From: Anomaloglossus baeobatrachus | Lineage: Eukaryota > Chordata > Amphibia > Anura > Aromobatidae | Assembly (NCBI RefSeq): GCF_048569485.1 | Contig: NC_134364.1 | Location: forward strand, 125,438,882 to 125,502,881 | Length of the DNA stretch: 64,000 nucleotides | Reading direction: 5' to 3' | In this document: positions 32,291 through 44,914 of the stretch, piece by piece | Numbering within the stretch: the first letter of the stretch is position 1 | Layout of the letters: every line of letters begins with the position of its first letter | Notes under the pieces: generated by a model | The model's database searches: none | Told to the model about the DNA's origin: nothing | What the model saw: only the letters and a program-made list of their open reading frames with translations | Program-made: the position numbers and the translations under genes

Positions 32291-32352
32291 TGTTATGGTT
32301 GCTGTGGCACTGGAGACTATGTTCGGATTTCTTGCTACTGCACATGTGCAAG
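32291..32352. other. 62-bp orphan segment between Helitron-like and LTR sequence
   Basis: Starts TGTTATGGTTGCTG and ends TGTGCAAG just before the gypsy LTR. It may be a fragment of another LTR, but its other end is not seen. The same segment is at 40347-40408 in the duplicate. Confidence 0.3.
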
Positions 32353-34487
32353 TGACTCGCCCACCCCAGGGCTATGGGACACCCGGTGCGGGGCCAGACT
32401 AGTCCGGGGGTCGTCAGTGGTGGCGGAGCCCGACTCCGTGACCCTGGTGTGTGTCAATTAAATATGGCTGGTGACTTGGGGATGAATAGAGTTTATGGTT
32501 GTCATGACGCCACCTGTGGTTTGCGGCTATTAAGCCGCCGCTGCTGTATGAGGCCTCCGGGGATGCTGATATGGCAGCTTGGGTGGTCCTGCTCCCCACA
32601 GGTGGAGCGGTGCCCCGGGGCAACAGTTAGTGCTCATAAGAGTCTATGATGTGATGGAAGTCGCTGGTGATGTTGTGTGAATAATACGGTGCAGGGCCGA
32701 CAGGGCAGTGAAAGAAACAGGCACAAACAGTAGTCTCTTTACCTTCTCCTCTTTTACTTGGCAACAGTTTCATCCTGGGAGACCGTCACAGGTGGTAAAG
32801 ATGATCCGGCCGGCCTGGAAGTGCCTGGGGGTGATCTCTTTGGCCAGTTGAGTGTGAGGCCTACTCCCTGCTCTTTCTTTTCTTCTACAGGACCCTGCAC
32901 TCTGAATTTAGCAATGGCCCTCTTGCTGCTGGGACCGGTAGTTCGTCCCTTTTTCTGTATGGTAGGCTACGCAGGCCCTCTCGGGTGCTTCTCTACTGGA
33001 GTCCACACCGGGCCCTTGGGATGCAGCTGTACCTTCAGATTGCTTATGGGCCAGGGGGCTTGCAGCTCTCCTGCCCTCTGGACTCGGCTACCAAGGAATA
33101 TTTTAAGCCCTGGCGGCCACAGACTCCGATGTCCAAGTCTCTTCTGTGCCTCTCTGCAAATCCTGCTTCACTGGGCCAAGCTATTCCAGCTCCAGGCCCC
33201 AGTCCACAGGACAGCACCACTCTGCGTCTGCACTCTCTGCTCTCTCTACCCAGACTGAACACTAACTCCTCCCTCAGGTCAGACTTGAGGAATGCTCCCT
33301 GGAACTCCAGGTTCAGAGCTCCCTCTGCTGGCCTGAGGGAGAAACTGCGTTGGATGCTGAACTTACTGGCAAATGATTCCCCCAATTACCTCCAGGCTCA
33401 GCATTAACCCTTTGGAGGGGCAATGCTGTTGTGGCGACCAGGTCCTGGGGCGCCACACTCCCCCTTAGTTAAACTCAGTACTCCCGGACTGAAGAAAACA
33501 AAACAAGACATAACATGTTAGAACATTTCATCCCATGGTGGGAGGCGCATTTTCTTAAACGTTACAAACTTAAACAATACTATAAGAGTCAAGTGTGGCT
33601 CCCTGCCGGGTGTCCATTACACTGCTCCATGGGGGACCCGCCGCGATAAAACCCCCAACGTAGGCTCTGGGTGTGCGTCAGAGCATTGATGACCCCACTC
33701 TATGCACGCCGGACGGGTTTTTCTTCAGGGGTGAAGAGCACAGTAGGTGCAACCTATAAACAATTGAAGTTTTGGCCACCCATAGTCCAGTGACCCAGTT
33801 GTCCATATACTTAATCATTTAAATAAAAAGCATTTTATACACAAAATTACAGACATTTTAAATAACTATATACATTCTAATAGGTACTTTTTCTTTTTAC
33901 TCTCTATACCTCGGAGGGGGCTGTCCCCGAGTGCTGCGTTGGGACCTGCGTAGCTCTGGTGTTTGTCCCTGACTACTTGGTGTATGCACTACCTCAATGC
34001 TACTGGTAGGCCTAACCCTGAGAGGTATGCGTGATGGTTGCCTACGTGGTCTGAGATTCGCCAAGGGTACGACAGGTTCACCACTGGCAGGGGGTTGATT
34101 CTCCTGTTCCACTGCTGACGTGTCATCTTGTGTTGGGACGGACAGTTCCTTAGGTGGATCTGGAACCTCTTCTGTTTCTGGCTCGACCAATTGCGGGAAC
34201 GTCAAGACTTTGCACTATAGCACTATAGCATTATTTATTCGGGTCCAAGTTTTGGGGAATTTTCCAAGTATTGTTTGGATCATCTCTTCCTCTTTTTCTT
34301 GAATTTGGGGACTTTCTTGTACTTCCTCTACTTCCTTTTGGATTTTGCACCATTCAGGGCACGCTTTCAGGCGGTCTCTAGAAACTGCTTGATAGGACTT
34401 GCCTTCATCTTTGCTTATGAGACATACTTTACTATTGTCAAAATTGGAGGGAATAATGGTGTAGGGTTCATTCTCCCACTGATCATC
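32353..34487 (-). mobile_element. 3' fragment of Ty3/gypsy family C (fossil)
   Basis: In element orientation (- strand) this holds the 3' LTR (33457-32353, 1105 bp, TGTGGCG...GAGTCA) and the last kilobase of the internal region, including the tail of pol. It is cut at 34487 by the duplication junction. It is the duplicate of 40409-42546. Confidence 0.85.
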
Positions 34488-35913
34488 CTGAGGGAAACCC
34501 AGTGTACCCAGGGGCTCAAAATGAGTTTCCACATGTGGCAGTGCAACAGGGCATGCTATACCACATTGACAAGATGCGAGGAGTGGTGGTGGAACAGCTA
34601 GTGGTACCCAAATCCTTTCGTCAGGTGGTTTTAGACCTGGCACATAAACATCCCTTGGGGGGCCACCTGGCTGGAGAAAAGACAAAAGACCGTATTCTGC
34701 AACGTTTCTTTTGGCCGGGTCTGGTGGGAGATGTAACTCGGTACTGTCAGTCCTGTCCTACATGCCAGTTGACTGCGCCTATGACACATTTTAGAAGCCC
34801 CCTGGTACCCTTGCCAATAATAGAGGTGCCCTTTGAGAGGATAGCAATGGATATAGTCGGTCCATTAGTTAAATCTGCCAGGGGTCATCAATACATTTTG
34901 GTGTTGCTGGATTACGCCACCCGTTATCCGGAGGCTGTACTTTTACGGAATGCCAATGCAAAAGCAATTTCAAAGGAGCTTTTGAACATGTTTTCTCGCA
35001 CAGGCATTCCGAAAGAGATACTTACGGATCAGGGGACCCCCATTCTGTCTCGTATACTCAAAGAACTATGTAAATTACTAAAAATCTCCCACCTGCGTAC
35101 CTCAGTGTATCACCCTCAGATGGACGGTCTGGTCGAGCGCTTTAATAAAACCCTAAAGGGGATGTTGAAAAGGGTGGTGGATAAGGACGGGAGGGATTGG
35201 GATACTGTCCTGCCATATCTCTTGTTCGCCATACGAGAGGTACCCCAATCCTCCACGCGCTTTTCACCTTTTGAATTGGTCTATGGGCGGCGTCCCAGAG
35301 GCCTGTTGGATATTGCCAAGGAGACTTGGGAGCAAGAGGTGACTCCTTACCGCAGTGTAGTTGAACATATAACACTTATGCAGGACAGAATTGCGGCAGT
35401 TATGCCAATAGTCAAAGAATGTTTGGAGCACGCACAACACGCCCAAAGCAGGGTGTACAACCGGGCAGCTAAAACACGAGTTTTTCAACCCGGGGATCGA
35501 GTGTTAGTCTTGGTACCTACTGTACAAAATAAATTTCTTGCAAAATGGCAGGGGCCATAGGAGGTGCTGGAAAGAATAGGTGAAGTGAATTATAAGGTAC
35601 ACCAACCAGACAAGAGAAAACCCCAACAAATCTACCACGTAAACATGCTTAAGTCCTGGCGGGACAGAGAGACTCTGGTAGTGGAAACTACCCTTGATAG
35701 TGGGCCTCGAGTGGCACCAACATCTGAGGTAAGTGACCCCCAGATAGTACCACCAGAGGTGGGTATTGCAGACACGCTATCCAAGACCCAAATACAAGAA
35801 ACCAAGGAGTTCGTACAGAGAAATGCAGATATTTTTTCAGAACTACCTGGCCGTACTCACCTAATTAAACATGACATTGTCACCGACCCTCAGACACGAG
35901 TACGGTTAAAACC

Positions 35914-36544
35914 TGTCACGCTGTACTCTAAGATGTACAATAGCAGTACAGCGCAGTAATGTGGGACTGAGAGGATTCCTGAAACTATCTGAGAAGGTAG
36001 TTAGCTGGTAAACCACTAGGGGGCGTAAAAGTGGAGGAAACGTATGAGCAGGGAATTCCCTAGCAGAGGTAATACTAGTCAAGCCCACCAGATGGCAGTA
36101 GAATCGTCAGAAAGCCGTGTCACAACATGAGGTCTTGTAAGTACACAAGGGCAAAGTCTAAACGTAGTCAGAGGGAAGCAAATAGTCAGTAGCCGGAAAA
36201 TCAGAGCCTAGAAGCGAGGGGGAGTGGGAAGACAAAGCAGAATTAAGGTAAACAGATAAGGAACAAACAGGGAGACAGCGGGAGAGACACTGATGGAAAC
36301 AGACAACAGAGGAGGTTAACAGGTCAGGTGAACACGGAGGTCAGGAGGGGGCAGGGCAGTCACTCAAGAGCAGAACACAGCAGAGCCAGAAATATCACTG
36401 GCGAAGTCCAAGAGAAACAGTGCCCTAATAAAGCAGCCTGACCTCCAGAACGAGGCAGGAAGGATTAACCCCTAACGTGACCTGCATCAGAAGTGAAACT
36501 AAAAAAAGGCTCAGCTCCAGCTGAGCCAGGAGTCAATCATGACA
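35914..36544. mobile_element. Solo LTR inserted in the Gmr1-like element
   Basis: The 631-bp insert starts TGTCACGCTG and ends AATCATGACA, with an exact 5-bp duplication AAACC on each side (35909-35913, 36545-36549). The TG...CA ends and 5-bp target site indicate an LTR. A short palindrome GGCTCAGCTCCAGCTGAGCC lies near its right end. It is not related by eye to the other LTRs here. Confidence 0.75.
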
Positions 36545-37650
36545 AAACCGTATCGAATTCCTGAGGCTCGGAGACAAGCCATTGCCCGGGAAGTAGAGAA
36601 AATGCTGGCGCTCGGGGTTATTGAGGAGTCCCGGAGTGACTGGGCTAGTCCTATTGTGCTGGTGCCCAAGCCCGATGGGACTATCCGGTTCTGTAACGAT
36701 TTTCGCAAGTTGAATGAGGTATCGAAATTCGATGCCTACCCCATGCCAAGAGTTGATGAACTTATAGAGAGACTAGGTTCAGCCAGATACATATCCACTA
36801 TTGACTTAACAAAAGGTTATTGGCAGATTCCCCTCACTGACTCTGCCAAAGAGAAAACTGCCTTTCTTACGCCACAGGGACTGTTCCAGTACCGGGATAT
36901 GCCATTTGGTTTGCATGGAACCCCAGCCACCTTCCAACAACTAATGGATATTGTCCTAAAACCCCATGTCCAGTATGCATCCGCATATTTGGACGATATC
37001 ATTATCTTTAGTGATAACTGGAAAACTCATTTACCAAAGGTGCAAGCTGTCTTGGACTCTCTAAGGGCTGCCAGGTTGACTGCCAATCCCAAGAAGTGTA
37101 GATTGGGGTTGGAAGAAGCTCGCTATTTGGGATACATCATTGGTAGGGGAGTTATAAAACCTCAGGCAAACAAAGTGGACGCCATTCAGAATTGGTCACA
37201 ACCGGTCACCAAAAGACACGTCAGAGCCTTTTTGGGGATCGTTGATTATTACCGGCGGTTCATCAAAAATGTTGCTACCATCGCAGCCCCACTCACGAAT
37301 CTTACCAAGGGGTCAACCTCTGTCTCAATAAAGTGGAACGCAGAAGCAGAGGACGCCTTTCAACGGTTGAAAAAGGCTTTATGTGACCAACCAGTGTTGG
37401 TTACCCCAAACTTTACACGGGAGTTCATTGTTCAAACAGATGCCTCTGGTGTTGGCCTTGGCGCGGTGTTTTCACAAGAAGTGAACGGCTAGGAACACCC
37501 AGTGGGCTATCTAAGCAGAAAACTTATGGAGGCAGAACAAAAATACAGTGTGGTTGAGCGAGAAGCCTTAGCTGTGAAGTGGGCCCTGGAAACCCTGCGC
37601 TATTATTTACTAGGACGCCGATTTAGGCTAGTGACGGACCATTCACCCCT

Positions 37651-38017
37651 ATGGGGAGATAAGGTATGCACACCAGTGACTATGGAAGGGGAATACATGT
37701 AATAGCAGAAACTGCTGTGTGAATACTGACATGAAAAATTCAATAGCTATACGTAAGAATGAAATGTGAAAAATGGAACCTGCATTACTGCCATGAATAT
37801 ATGAATAAAGAGAAATTTAGCTACTGAATTGATCAATGCAATAGAGCCCCAACACTACGCCAAAGTATTTCTCTACGTTGGGGTCCCTAGCTTGTGTGTG
37901 TCCTCTCATGCAGTTAAAAAACTTACCGTGTATGGGAAGCTGAGACCCAGGCTATATATACGATGTGGATTGGCAATAGGTGTGTATGGGGAGGGTTCAC
38001 AAACGAAAAACCTTAAT
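37651..38017. mobile_element. 367-bp insert with 15-bp target duplication
   Basis: Flanked by GGACCATTCACCCCT at 37636-37650 and 38018-38032. A 15-bp duplication suggests target-primed retrotransposition (LINE-driven) rather than an LTR or cut-and-paste element. There is no poly-A tail or RNA-gene promoter that I can recognise, so the family is unknown. Confidence 0.65.
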
Positions 38018-38222
38018 GGACCATTCACCCCTGACATGGATGTCCCAGGCAAAAGAGGGCAATGCGCGGGTGACACGCTGGTTCTTGGCGTTACAAAATT
38101 TTAAATTTTCAGTGAAGCACAGAGCAGGCACGGCACATGGGAATGCAGACGCGTTGTCTAGTACGCACTGCTTGGTAAGTCATTGTGTCCGACCCCGCGG
38201 GCTCGAACAGAGGGGGGGAGTA

Positions 38223-38879
38223 TGTGAGATGCCGAGGGGAGAAGTACTAGAGAAGAGGTATGTTTCCCCTCGGTTCATTTCATATGCCTCCATGTATTGA
38301 TTGTGGAGCGGTCGTCCCATGCAAATGGGCTGGGAAAAGTTGGGAAAGTTATGTCTGGCTCAGCAATAAGTTAGTCACTGAAGCCTGTTTATTTCAGTGT
38401 AATTTTGGGTTCGGTTTTTCCTGGAGCAATCAGTAGGAATGGCAGTGGTACTGGTTGCTCCCTTCTCCACATTCAATCCAGGGTTTTGATTCCTCACTGG
38501 ATCAGCTGAAATAATCAGGAGGCATTCAGAACAGAGAGCCTGCTGAAGAGAGCAGTCCAGGCTCATGGCTGCTGGGGCTGAGACTCTATACCTCCACTGG
38601 ATGTGCTGAGGAACCGACACAGTAAGAGAATACTGTTTTGATTGTTACATAGGTTTATTTTGTAGTTAGCATTCTGTTGTTAGTTAGTGGCCAGACGGCC
38701 TTAGACGTTTATTTTCCTGTTTTTGCATGTGTAACACTGAGGGATAAGTGTACACAATAAACACGGCAGTGGCCGTATTTGTTTGGAACCTGCCAGTCTG
38801 CCGCTGTCATCTGTGAATCCATAGCCACTCGCTTTGACCAAAGCAAAGATCCCAGCTGAGCTATATTCCCTGTCTCACA
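38223..38879 (+). repeat. 3' LTR of the Gmr1-like element
   Basis: 657 bp, TGTGAGATGCC...GTCTCACA, directly after the polypurine tract. It is followed by CTATATATACAG of the host minisatellite, as is the solo LTR at 30104-30760. Confidence 0.9.
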
Positions 38880-38965
38880 CTATATATACAGTAGAAGGCT
38901 ATGTGGGGCTCATAAAGGAGACAATATGGGGCTTATACTGTATATAGGAAGCTGTGTGGGGCTCA

Positions 38966-38989
38966 TCTAATTGCTGAATGTGTGTGTGT

Positions 38990-39032
<43 letters not shown>

Positions 39033-40346
39033 TATGTATGTCCGGGATTGGCATCCGCACCGTCGCAGCTACAGCCACAAAATTTTGCACACTCACACTT
39101 CTGGACCCCGAGAGCGTCATAGGCTATGTTTTGAGGGGAAATTTTAACCCCGCTCTTTAGTTATTCACCAAAAAACCTGCCTCCATTAAAGCGAATGGCG
39201 CTGGGAGCCACAGTGCAGCCAGAACTTCAGAAGAATGCGCAGCCACGCCCTTATATGGAATGTTGGCATGTCACAATGCAGCCAGGGAAAGAGACAGACA
39301 CAGACAGGGAAAGAGGCAGACACAGACAGGGTAAGAAACAGACACAAAGAGACAGACACAGACAAAGAGACTTCAATAATAAGAAAAAATGGAACCAGCA
39401 CTCACCGATATTTGCTGTGTAGCACTCAGGTTTATTTCACAGTCGGAGGATACATGCTTCGGTGGTAACGCCGAAGCATGTATCCTCCGACTGTGAAATA
39501 AACCTGAGTGCTACACAGCAAATATCGGTGAGTGCTGGTTCCATTTTTTCTTATTATTGAAGTTTCATCTTCTGATGCTTTTGGAATAAGCACCCCGTAG
39601 CTGTTTCTCTACATAGTCCTTCCTGCAAGTTTTCACTCGCCATCGCAGAGATCAAAAGCGCCGCGTGCGCCTCCTGTGATCAGCTGTCTATTGTTTGAAC
39701 TGTTTAGTCCTCAGTGGAAGTAGTGCCCCGCTTATTTCCTTATTTCCACTACAGACAAAGAGACAGACTGACAGGGAAAGACAGGGAAAGAGACAGACAG
39801 GGAAAGAGACAGACAGGGAAAGAGACAGAGATAGATAGACAGACAGGGAAAGAGATTGAGACAGACGGAGAAAGAGACAGAGACAGAAAGGGAAAGAGAC
39901 AGAGACAGAAAGGGAAAGAGACTACAGACAAAGAGAGAGAGAGACAGAGAGATATATACAGAGGGGGAGACAGACAGAGAATGGGAGAGAAACAGAGAGA
40001 CAGTTACTATCCCGGGCAGCGCCAGGTACTATGTTGTGAGGCGAAATTTTAACCCCGCGCGTTCCAATTTACCAATCAATTTTGCCCCTATCTACATAAT
40101 GGGGAAAAAGTGAAACGAAAAGTGTTGGGGGCAAATTGACAGCTGCCAGATGTGAACAAGGGGGACTTAAAGAATGAGAGCGATGGCGCCAAAGAGTATA
40201 TACTGTACAGTTGCTAAGGTAGGGCCCTGACATGGGATACTCACCACACTCGGGATATGAACACACACACAAAATGCGCCACACACTACCACGTGCTTGA
40301 ACACATATACCACCCTCAGCACACATCTCACCACACATACACCAAC
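38966..40346 (+). mobile_element. Helitron-like repeat, right copy
   Basis: Same content as 30854-32290, with an expanded (TG)n microsatellite at about 38975-39030. Classification is equally tentative. Confidence 0.45.
39371..39562. repeat. 192-bp palindrome, right copy
   Basis: Same length as the left copy. Around the centre, CATGCTTCGG pairs perfectly with CCGAAGCATG, so this copy has kept the perfect hairpin. Confidence 0.9.
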
Positions 40347-40408
40347 TGTTATGGTTGCTGTGGCACTGGAGACTATGTTCGGATTTCTTGCTACTGCACA
40401 TGTGCAAG

Positions 40409-41513
40409 TGACTCGCCCACCCCAGGGCTATGGGACACCCGGTTCCAGGCCGGACTAGTCCGGGGGTCGTCAGTGGTGGCGGGGCCTGACTCCGTGACCC
40501 TGGTGTGTGTCAATTAAATATGGCTGGTGACTTGGGGGTGAATAGAGTTTATGGTTGTCGTGACGAAACCGGTGGTTTGCGGCTATTAAGCCGCCGCTGC
40601 TGTATGAGGCCTCCGGGGCTGGTGATATGGCAGCTTGGGTGGTCCTGCTCCCCACAGGTGGAGCGGTGCCCCGGGGCAACAGTTGGTGCTCGTAAGAGTC
40701 TATGATGTGATGGAAGTCTCTGGTGATGTTGTGTGAATAATACGGTGCAGGGCCGACAGGGCAGTGAAAGAAACAGGCACAAACAGTAGTCTCTTTACCT
40801 TCTCCTCTTTTACTTGGCAACAGTTTCATCCTGGGAGACCGTCACAGGTGGTAAAGATGATCCGGCCGGCCTGGAAGTGCCTGGGGGTGATCTCTTTGGC
40901 CAGTTGAGTGTGAGGCCTACTCCCTGCTCTTTCTTTTCTTCTACAGGACCCTGCACTCTGAATTTAGCAATGGCCCTCTTGCTGCTGGGACCGGTAGTTC
41001 GTCCCTTTTTCTGTATGGTAGGCTGCGCAGGCCCTCTCGGGTGCTTCTCTACTGGAGTCCACACCGGGCCCTTGGGATGCAGCTGTACCTTCAGATTGCT
41101 TATGGGCCAGGGGGTTTGCAGCTCTCCTGCCCTCCGGACTCGGCTACCAAGGAATATTTTAAGCCCTGGCGGCCACAGACTCCGATGTCCAAGTCTCTTC
41201 TGTGCCTCTCTGCAAATCCTGCTTCACTGGGCCAAGCTATTCCAGCTCCAGGCCCCAGTCCACAGGACAGCACCACTCTGCGTCTGCACTCTCTGCTCTC
41301 TCTACCCAGACTGAACACTAACTCCTCCCTCAGGTCAGACTTGAGGAATGCTCCCTGGAACTCCAGGTTCAGAGCTCCCTCTGCTGGCCTGAGGGAGAAA
41401 CTGCGTTGGATGTTGAACTTACTGGCCAGTGATTCCCCCAATTACCTCCAGGCTCAGCATTAACCTTTTGGAGGGGCAATGCTGTTGTGGCGACCAGGTC
41501 CTGGGGCGCCACA
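40409..41513 (-). repeat. 3' LTR of the - strand family C element
   Basis: 1105 bp, reading TGTGGCGCC...GGGCGAGTCA on -, next to the polypurine tract AACTAAGGGGGAG. It is the same length as its duplicate at 32353-33457. Confidence 0.9.
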
Positions 41514-44500
41514 CTCCCCCTTAGTTAAACTCAGTACTCCCGGACTGAAGAAAACAAAACAAGACATAACATGTTAGAACATTTCATCCCATGGTGGGAG
41601 GCGCATTTTCTTAAACGTTACAAACTTAAACAATACTATAAGAGTCCAGTGTGGCTCCCTGCCGGGTGTCCATTACACTGCTCCATGGGGGACCCGCCGC
41701 GATAAAACCCCCAACGTAGGCTCTGGGTGTGCATCAGAGCATTGATGACCCCACTCTATGCATGCCGGACGGGTTTTTCTTCAGGGGTGAAGAGCACAGT
41801 AGGTGCAACCTATAAACAATTGAAGTTTTGGCCACCCATAGTCCAGTGACCCAGTTGTCCATATACTTAATCATTTAAATAAAAAGCATTTTATACACAA
41901 CATTACAACAGACATTTTAAATAACTATATACATTCTAATAGGTACTTTTTCTTTTTACTCTCTATACCTCGGAGGGGGCTGTCCCCGAGTGCTGCGTTG
42001 GGACCTGCGTAGCTCTGGTGTTTGTCCCTGACTACTTGGTGTATGCACTACCTCAACGCTACTGGTAGGCCTAACCCTGAGAGGTATGCGTGATGGTTGC
42101 CTACGTGGTCTGAGATTCGCCAAGGGTACGACAGGTTCACCACTGGCAGGGGGTTGATTCTCTTGTTCCACTGCTGGCGTGTCATCTTGTGTTGGGACGG
42201 ACAGTTCCTTAGGTGGATCTGGAACCTCTTCTGTTTCTGGCTCGACCAATTGCGGGAACGTCAAGACTTTGCACTATAGCACTATAGCATTATTTATTCG
42301 GGTCCAAGTTTTGGGGAATTTTCCAAGTATTGTTTGGATCATCTCTTCCTCTTTTTCTTGAATTTGGGGACTTTCTTGTACTTCCTCTACTTCCTTTTGG
42401 ATTTTGCACCGTTCAGGGCACGCTTTCAGGCGGTCTCTAGAAACTGCTTGATAGGTCTTGCCTTCATCTTTGCTTATGAGACATACTTTACTATTGTCAA
42501 AGTTGGAGGGAATAATGGTGTAGGGTTCATTCTCCCACTGATCATCTAATTTATGCGCCCTCCGCTTTTTCTTGAGAACCTGTTCTCCAGGGGCTAAGGG
42601 AGTTGCTGGGGCCGTTTGATTGTAGTTCTTTTCTTGTCTCATTCTTGCTTTTCTTGGCTCTTTTCTACGCATTCCTGAACTTTGCGGTACTGCTGTTGTC
42701 GCTCTGTATCCCAATCCTCTATCTCTTGGACCGCTTCAGGTGACACAGTTCCCATCTCAAAGTCTACAGGTAACTTGCCAGGTCTTGCTCGCATCAAGTA
42801 AGCGGGGCTGCAGTTGGTCGAGTTTACTGGGATATTATTGTACAAGTCCACTAGATCTGGTAACTTCTCTGGCCATTGGTTTCTTTCTTCCAGAGGTAGA
42901 GTCTTGAGCATATCAATAACCACATGGTTAATTTTCTCGCACAATCCATTTGTTTGGGGGTGGTACGGTGTTGTTCTTATTTTCTTACAGCCGTACATGT
43001 TACAGAACTCTTGAAACACTTCTGCCTCGAATGCAGGGCCTTGATCAGTCAGTACTCTTTCAAGATATCCGTGAGGTCGATAAAAGTATGCCTGAAATGC
43101 TCGAGCTGCTGTTCTGGCTGTCTGGTCTTTCACAGGCAAAACTACCAGGAAACGAGAGTAATGGTCCACAATGGTGAGGGCGTAAACATAGCCTGACCGG
43201 CTTGGTGTTAACTTCACGTGGTCCAGGGCCACCAACTCTAGGGGCTGCTTCGTGACAATTGGCTGTAGGGGAGACCTCTGGCTGGTATCATCCTTCCGCC
43301 TCAGGTTACACGGACCACAGTCTCGGCACCACTTCTCAACTGCCTTTGTCATGTGCACTCAGTAGAACCAATCGCGGAGTAGGGTCTCCAACTTCTTCCA
43401 CCCGAAGTGTCCTGCTTTATCATGGTAAGCTGCTAGGACCATTGGAGCATCCCTCTGTGGGACCACTATCTGCCAGACGAGTTCATTCGTTCGCCAGTTG
43501 ACATATCTCTTGCATAGCTTGCCTTGGTAGGTGAACAGTCGTCCCCTCTCCTTCCACAGCTGCTGGGCTTCTTGTGGAGCATCTGGACCGAGATGGGTCT
43601 CAGCTTGTGCTAGCTTTTCTTTGACCAATCGCACGGCCGGGTCACCGTTCTGTGTCTCTTCCCAATTATGGTGGAGTAATGGGTTGACCGAGACCTCGTG
43701 CTGGCTCGAGCGCTTCCCTCCTACAGCATGCTCACACTGGGAGACACCTTGGTGATGGAAAGCCGGTAACTCTATCTCTTCGAGTTCATCCAGGTCTTCT
43801 CCAGACTCGGGTAAGTGAGGCATTCTGGACAGCGCATCAGCATTGTTTTTCTTCTTGCCAGCCCGGTACTTGATGGTAAAGTCAAAGTTAGACAGCCGGG
43901 CCATCCATCGCTGCTCCAACGCACCTAGCTTGGCTGTTGCCAGATGTGTCAACGGATTGTTGTCCGTGAAGATGGTGAACTTGGCCGATGCCAGATAGTG
44001 CTTGAAGCGTTCAGTCACTGCCCAAACAATAGCGAGGAACTCTAGCTTGAAGGAACTGTAGTTTTCTGGATTCCTTTCTGTGGGACAAAGCTTCCTACTG
44101 GCGTAAGCTATCACCTTCTCTCTGCCTCCCTGCACCTGGGACAGAACTGCTCCCAGTCCCACGTTACTGGCGTCTGTGTACAGTACAAACGGCTGGCTGT
44201 AGTCAGGGTAGGCCAGAATTTCTTCTCCAGTGAGAGCCCCTTTCAGCCGGACAAAAGATGTTTCTATTTGGCTGTTCCATTCAAATGGAGGGCTTTGCTT
44301 CTTAGCCTTCTTTGGCTGGCCCACCAGGAGATCTTGAAGAGGCGCTGCTATCTTTGTGAAACCATCAATGAACCTTCGGTAGTAGCCCACCAGCCCAAGG
44401 AACTGCCGCACCTCCTTTACCGTGGTGGGTCTTGGCCAGTCCTTGATTACTGTGACTTTCTCCGGATCAGGTGCTACACCTTCTGCGCTGACCACATGAC

Positions 44501-44914
44501 CCAGGTACTGTACCTTTGGCTTCAAGAGGTGACATTTGGACGGCTTTATCTTCAGGCCATACTCCGACAAGGACTCAAACACTTCTGCTAAGTGCCTCAG
44601 GTGATCTTCGTAGGTCTTGGAGTAGACAATGACGTCATCCAGGTACAATAGCACGGTTTCAAAGTTGTAATGGCCCAAGCAGCACTCCATCAATAACTGA
44701 AATGTTCCTGGGGCGTTGCAGAGCCCGAACGGCATACAATTGAACTCGCAGAGACCCATTGGTGTCGTGAATGCAGTCTTCTCCTTGTCCGCCTCTGCCA
44801 CGGGAACCTGCCAATACCCACTGGTGAGATCCAGGGTGGAGAAATAATTAGCTGATTTTAAGGCTGTTAGTGGCTCTTCTATTCTGGGTAGTGGATAAGC
44901 ATCTTTATGTGTAA

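Larger units (their letters stand above)
30104..34487 (+). repeat. Left copy of an 8-kb-spaced segmental duplication
   Basis: This segment (LTR, minisatellite tail, Helitron-like DNA, 192-bp palindrome, gypsy 3' LTR and pol tail on -) matches 38223-42546 at roughly 98 percent by eye, with small indels. Similarity stops abruptly after GATCATC at 34487 and 42546. Confidence 0.85.
34488..38879 (+). mobile_element. Gmr1-like Ty3/gypsy element, 5'-truncated fossil
   Basis: Domain order on the + strand: integrase (about 34.6-35.4 kb, with zinc-binding CQSCPTC and core blocks AMDIVGPL, LTDQGTP and LVERFNKTLK), GPY/F-like end (about 35.5-35.65 kb), reverse transcriptase (about 36.55-37.2 kb, with FCNDFRKLN and YLDDIII), RNase H (about 37.4-38.15 kb), polypurine tract AGAGGGGGGGAG and 3' LTR (38223-38879). 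Integrase upstream of RT is the Ty1/copia-like order known for the Gmr1 group of Ty3/gypsy elements. Gag and protease are missing. It carries two later inserts (35914-36544 and 37651-38017) and a few further breaks, perhaps three to five. LTR divergence near 1 percent implies a recent insertion. Confidence 0.85.
38223..42546 (+). repeat. Right copy of the segmental duplication
   Basis: Matches 30104-34487 in content and order. It differs by a longer (TG)n run near 38975-39030, small deletions and scattered substitutions. Beyond 42546 the gypsy element continues, so this is the parental junction and the left copy is the derived one. Confidence 0.85.

Noticed and set aside
32758-33407. Open frames of 140-166 codons within the gypsy LTRs
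   Set aside because: They lie in non-coding LTR sequence and recur in each LTR copy in both orientations; no domain recognised.
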